The notes under the pieces: generated by a model | What the model was told of the DNA's origin: nothing | The model's database searches: none | The model's input: the letters and a program-made list of their open reading frames with translations, nothing else | Shown here: one piece after another, positions 61,790 to 64,000 of the stretch | How positions within the stretch are numbered: the first letter of the stretch is position 1 | Layout: each line of letters begins with the position of its first letter | Program-made: the position numbers and the translations under genes | DNA from: Azoarcus olearius | GTDB taxonomy: Bacteria > Pseudomonadota > Gammaproteobacteria > Burkholderiales > Rhodocyclaceae | Length of the DNA stretch: 64,000 nt | Direction of reading: 5' to 3' | Assembly: GCF_001682385.1 (NCBI RefSeq) | Contig: NZ_CP016210.1 | Coordinates: 2,542,001 to 2,606,000, forward strand

Positions 61790-63553
61790 CGCGGCGGCTT
61801 CGCGGGCCCGCGCGGCGGGCTCGCGCTGGCGCGTCAGCACCAGCTTGCGGTCGTAGAAGTGGAACAGGCCGTTGTGCAGGCTGATGTTGAGCAGCGTGGT
61901 GCTGGGCAGCTCGTGGTGCAGCATCTCCATGGTGCACACCTCGTCCTTCAGGTCGAAGGCGTCGGTGGCTTCCTCGATGAACACCCAGCCCGGCTGCTGC
62001 AGGAAGAGGCGCGCAATGCCCAGCCGCTGCTGCGCACGCAGCGAGAGGCTGCGGCTCCAGTCCTCGCTTTCGTCCAGCCGCGGCGCCAGCCAGGAGATGC
62101 CGGCGCATTCCAGCGCGCGATGCAGCGCGGCGTCGCTGTAGCGGGTGGCGCGCTGCGGGTAGCTCAGCACCGCGCGCAGCGTGCCTTCGGGCAGGAAGGG
62201 GCGCTGCGGCAGGAACATCATGTCGCGCCCTTCGGGCAGGCTGATCTCGCCCCTGCCCCATGGCCACAGGCCCGCCACCGCCTTGAACAGACTGATCGTC
62301 AGCGCCGGGTCGCCGGTGATCAGGATGCGTTCGCCGCGCCGCACATGCAGCTCGAAATCCTCCAGCAGCACCTGCCCGCTGGGCGACTCGAGGCGCAGTC
62401 CGCTGATGCGCAGCTCCGGGTGGTGGGAATGGATGACGCGGATGCGCTCGCCGCTGGCGTCGTTCTCCCAGCCGCGCCGCTCCAGCGCATCCAGGTCTTC
62501 ATACAGCGCCACGATGCGGTCGATGGATGCCCGGCAGCGCGCGAGGTCGCCGAGGTTGTCCACCGGCCACGACAGCGCCGAGGTCAGGCGCTGGAAGGCC
62601 TGAGCGGCCTGCATCAGCAAGCCCAGCGACATCGCCCCGCCGATGTACTGCGGCGCCGCGATCAGGATGGGGAACACCGGCAGCAGCGTGCCGTAGCCGG
62701 TGGAAAACGACACGATGCCGAGATAGGCGAGCGTCTGCAGGTTCCAGCCGCGGCCCACGTCGGCAAACTGCTGGTCGGCCGCGCGGCGCTCGAAACGCTC
62801 GCCCCGCATCATCGCCACCGGCTCGGAATGCTCGCGCGCCCGCGCCAGGCCGAAGCGGAAATTGGCCTCCACCGCCTGCAGCACGTTGGTGCTGCGGATC
62901 AGCGGGCGGCCCAGCATCAGCCCCAGCACGGTGCCGACGCCGGCATAGACGAAGGCCATCGCCACCATGAAGCCGGGCACCGCGAACGAGGTGCCCGGCA
63001 CCGGCGCGGTGCCGGACACTTCGAGCAGGATGTCGACGAAGCTGCCCAGGATCAGCAGCGAGAACAGCAGGGAATGGGCCAGCGTGATCGCCATGTCGGT
63101 GGCGATGCGCACGTCCTCGGCAATGCGCCCGTCCGGGTTGTCGTGGTCGGCGCTGGAGTAGTTCAGGCGATACAGATGTGCATGCGCCATCCAGCGGTCG
63201 AGCAGCTGGCTGGTCATCCACTTGCGCCAGTCCAGCTGCACCCAGCGCTTGATGTGCAGATGCGCCGCGGTCACCGCCATCGTCAGCACGAAGATCAGCA
63301 CGAAGGTGAGGGTCTGGCGCGCGAGGTCGGACAGCGAGCGCTCCTCCAGCGCGTCGAACAGCTCGCGGTTCCAGTAGCTGATCCAGATCGCCAACCCCAC
63401 CTGGGCCATGGTCAGCAGCACCAGCCAGGCGGTTGCCGCCCGTATCCGCCACTTGCGCTCGCTGCGCCAGTACGGCGCCACCAGCAGGCGGAACTGGCGC
63501 AGCAACTGCGATACGCGGCCGCGCGAGACAGGCGGAGTGGCGGCCGCGCCCAT
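61775..63553 (-). CDS. ABC transporter of SbmA/YddA type with eroded ATPase motifs
   Basis: A 592-residue half transporter: SbmA/BacA-like membrane domain with about six TMs (about 35-330; WISYWNRELFDALEERSL typical) and a C-terminal ATP-binding domain. Walker A is replaced by GDPALTISLF (about 407-416), lacking the GKS/T; the signature reads LSLRAQQRLG instead of LSxGEQQ; Walker B is FIEEATDAFD with the Asp changed to Glu. The reading frame is open throughout, so this is not a frameshift. Possibly an ATP-independent, SbmA-like proton-driven importer. Starts 2 bp after the glucokinase stop. Confidence 0.82.
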   Translation of the reverse strand: MGAAATPPVSRGRVSQLLRQFRLLVAPYWRSERKWRIRAATAWLVLLTMAQVGLAIWISYWNRELFDALEERSLSDLARQTLTFVLIFVLTMAVTAAHLHIKRWVQLDWRKWMTSQLLDRWMAHAHLYRLNYSSADHDNPDGRIAEDVRIATDMAITLAHSLLFSLLILGSFVDILLEVSGTAPVPGTSFAVPGFMVAMAFVYAGVGTVLGLMLGRPLIRSTNVLQAVEANFRFGLARAREHSEPVAMMRGERFERRAADQQFADVGRGWNLQTLAYLGIVSFSTGYGTLLPVFPILIAAPQYIGGAMSLGLLMQAAQAFQRLTSALSWPVDNLGDLARCRASIDRIVALYEDLDALERRGWENDASGERIRVIHSHHPELRISGLRLESPSGQVLLEDFELHVRRGERILITGDPALTISLFKAVAGLWPWGRGEISLPEGRDMMFLPQRPFLPEGTLRAVLSYPQRATRYSDAALHRALECAGISWLAPRLDESEDWSRSLSLRAQQRLGIARLFLQQPGWVFIEEATDAFDLKDEVCTMEMLHHELPSTTLLNISLHNGLFHFYDRKLVLTRQREPAARAREAAALPEA

Positions 63554-63555
63554 CG

Positions 63556-64000
63556 TCAGTCCAGCCCGCGCGCCAGGCGCGCCGCCAGTTGGGCCGCGCC
63601 CTTCAGCCCGAGCAGTTCGTCGGTGACGACATGAAGCGGAATCCGCTCCATCAGCGCACGCATCGGCGGCTTGTCGCAAAAGGCTTCGCGCAGGCCGCCG
63701 TCGCGCAACAGCGGCAGCAGCTTGGGTGTGATGCCGCCGCTGAGATAGACGCCGCCGAGCGCGAGGCTGGTGAGCGCCAGATTGCCCGCCGCGGCGCCGA
63801 GCAGGCGGCCGAACAGCGCCACCGCATCGCGTGCGGCGGGCTCGCCGGCCAGCGCCGCTTCGCCGATCGCGCGCGCGCTCGCCGGTGCGTCGTCCGCCAG
63901 CCCGGCCGCGCGCCGGTACAGGCGCTCCAGCCCGCGTCCGCACAGCAGGGTTTCCAGGCTGATGCGGCCATGACGCGGCAACAGGTCCTGCACCAGCGCC
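63556..64000 (-). CDS. glk: Glucokinase, C-terminal part (partial)
   Basis: The last 147 codons of a bacterial group A glucokinase: RHGRISLETLLCGRGLERLY, then NLALTSLALGGVYLSGGI (product-binding Gly-rich stretch) and a C-terminal helix. The N-terminus lies beyond the window. First in an apparent glk-ABC pair on the minus strand, so the locus links sugar phosphorylation to the GH13/GH5 block. Confidence 0.85.
   Translation of the reverse strand, partial: ALVQDLLPRHGRISLETLLCGRGLERLYRRAAGLADDAPASARAIGEAALAGEPAARDAVALFGRLLGAAAGNLALTSLALGGVYLSGGITPKLLPLLRDGGLREAFCDKPPMRALMERIPLHVVTDELLGLKGAAQLAARLARGLD

Noticed and set aside
1-64000. CRISPR arrays, insertion sequences, prophage or rRNA genes
   Set aside because: No regularly spaced repeats, transposase, integrase or rRNA-like sequence was found on either strand.

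Overview
The window is GC-rich, gene-dense chromosomal DNA from a betaproteobacterium. Gene content (a tryptophan-tryptophylquinone aromatic amine dehydrogenase operon, a NifA/sigma-54 controlled nifF operon, TRAP and polar amino-acid transporters, Ada/AlkB/AidB alkylation repair) fits a metabolically versatile, probably nitrogen-fixing Rhodocyclales member of the Azoarcus/Aromatoleum/Thauera type. That placement is inferred from gene content and protein resemblance, not from a marker gene.

Region 1 (1-9.3 kb, minus strand) reads from aauB at about 9.26 kb down to the left edge: aauB-aauE-aauD-aauA, a small cytochrome c, then DUF1329, DUF1302 and RND/MMPL proteins and the start of another exported protein. 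A perfect FNR/Anr-type box lies 92 bp upstream of aauB, and an AraC-family regulator is divergent. Region 2 (11-17 kb) holds a FadR-type regulator with its own palindromic operator, a polar amino-acid ABC transporter, a glutathione transferase and an NfeD/SPFH pair. Region 3 (17-27.6 kb) holds a chemoreceptor, an HDOD protein, Kup, an esterase, a sulfate-binding protein with a strong terminator, and a tightly coupled Kef-like antiporter / YbdK-type ligase / PuuD-like amidase operon.

Region 4 (27.6-31.9 kb) is the most striking. A TGT-N10-ACA NifA site and a -24/-12 promoter precede a SagB-type flavoprotein, a rhodanese-ankyrin protein, a 108-residue unknown and the NifF flavodoxin, closed by a perfect 11-bp hairpin. 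Region 5 (31.9-40.4 kb) has a soluble double-sensor CheW fusion, a DsbA-like protein, a TRAP transporter with a palindromic operator, DUF2237, a two-HD-domain HD-GYP protein and tRNA-Ser(GGA).

Region 6 (40.4-50.1 kb) has MgtC, a class II amidotransferase, a TfoX-like protein, Ada and AlkB, an M14-type peptidase, a hydrolase, PhhB, a MoaD-like/BNR-repeat pair and AidB. Region 7 (50.1-58.8 kb) has a Na+/H+ antiporter behind a long, apparently structured leader, an orphan GspE/PilB ATPase, a Fic protein, an MFS exporter and a TetR/O-methyltransferase pair. Region 8 (58.8-64 kb) is a carbohydrate block: GH13 and GH5 enzymes, an ABC protein of SbmA/YddA architecture whose nucleotide-binding motifs are eroded, and the C-terminal part of glucokinase cut by the right edge.
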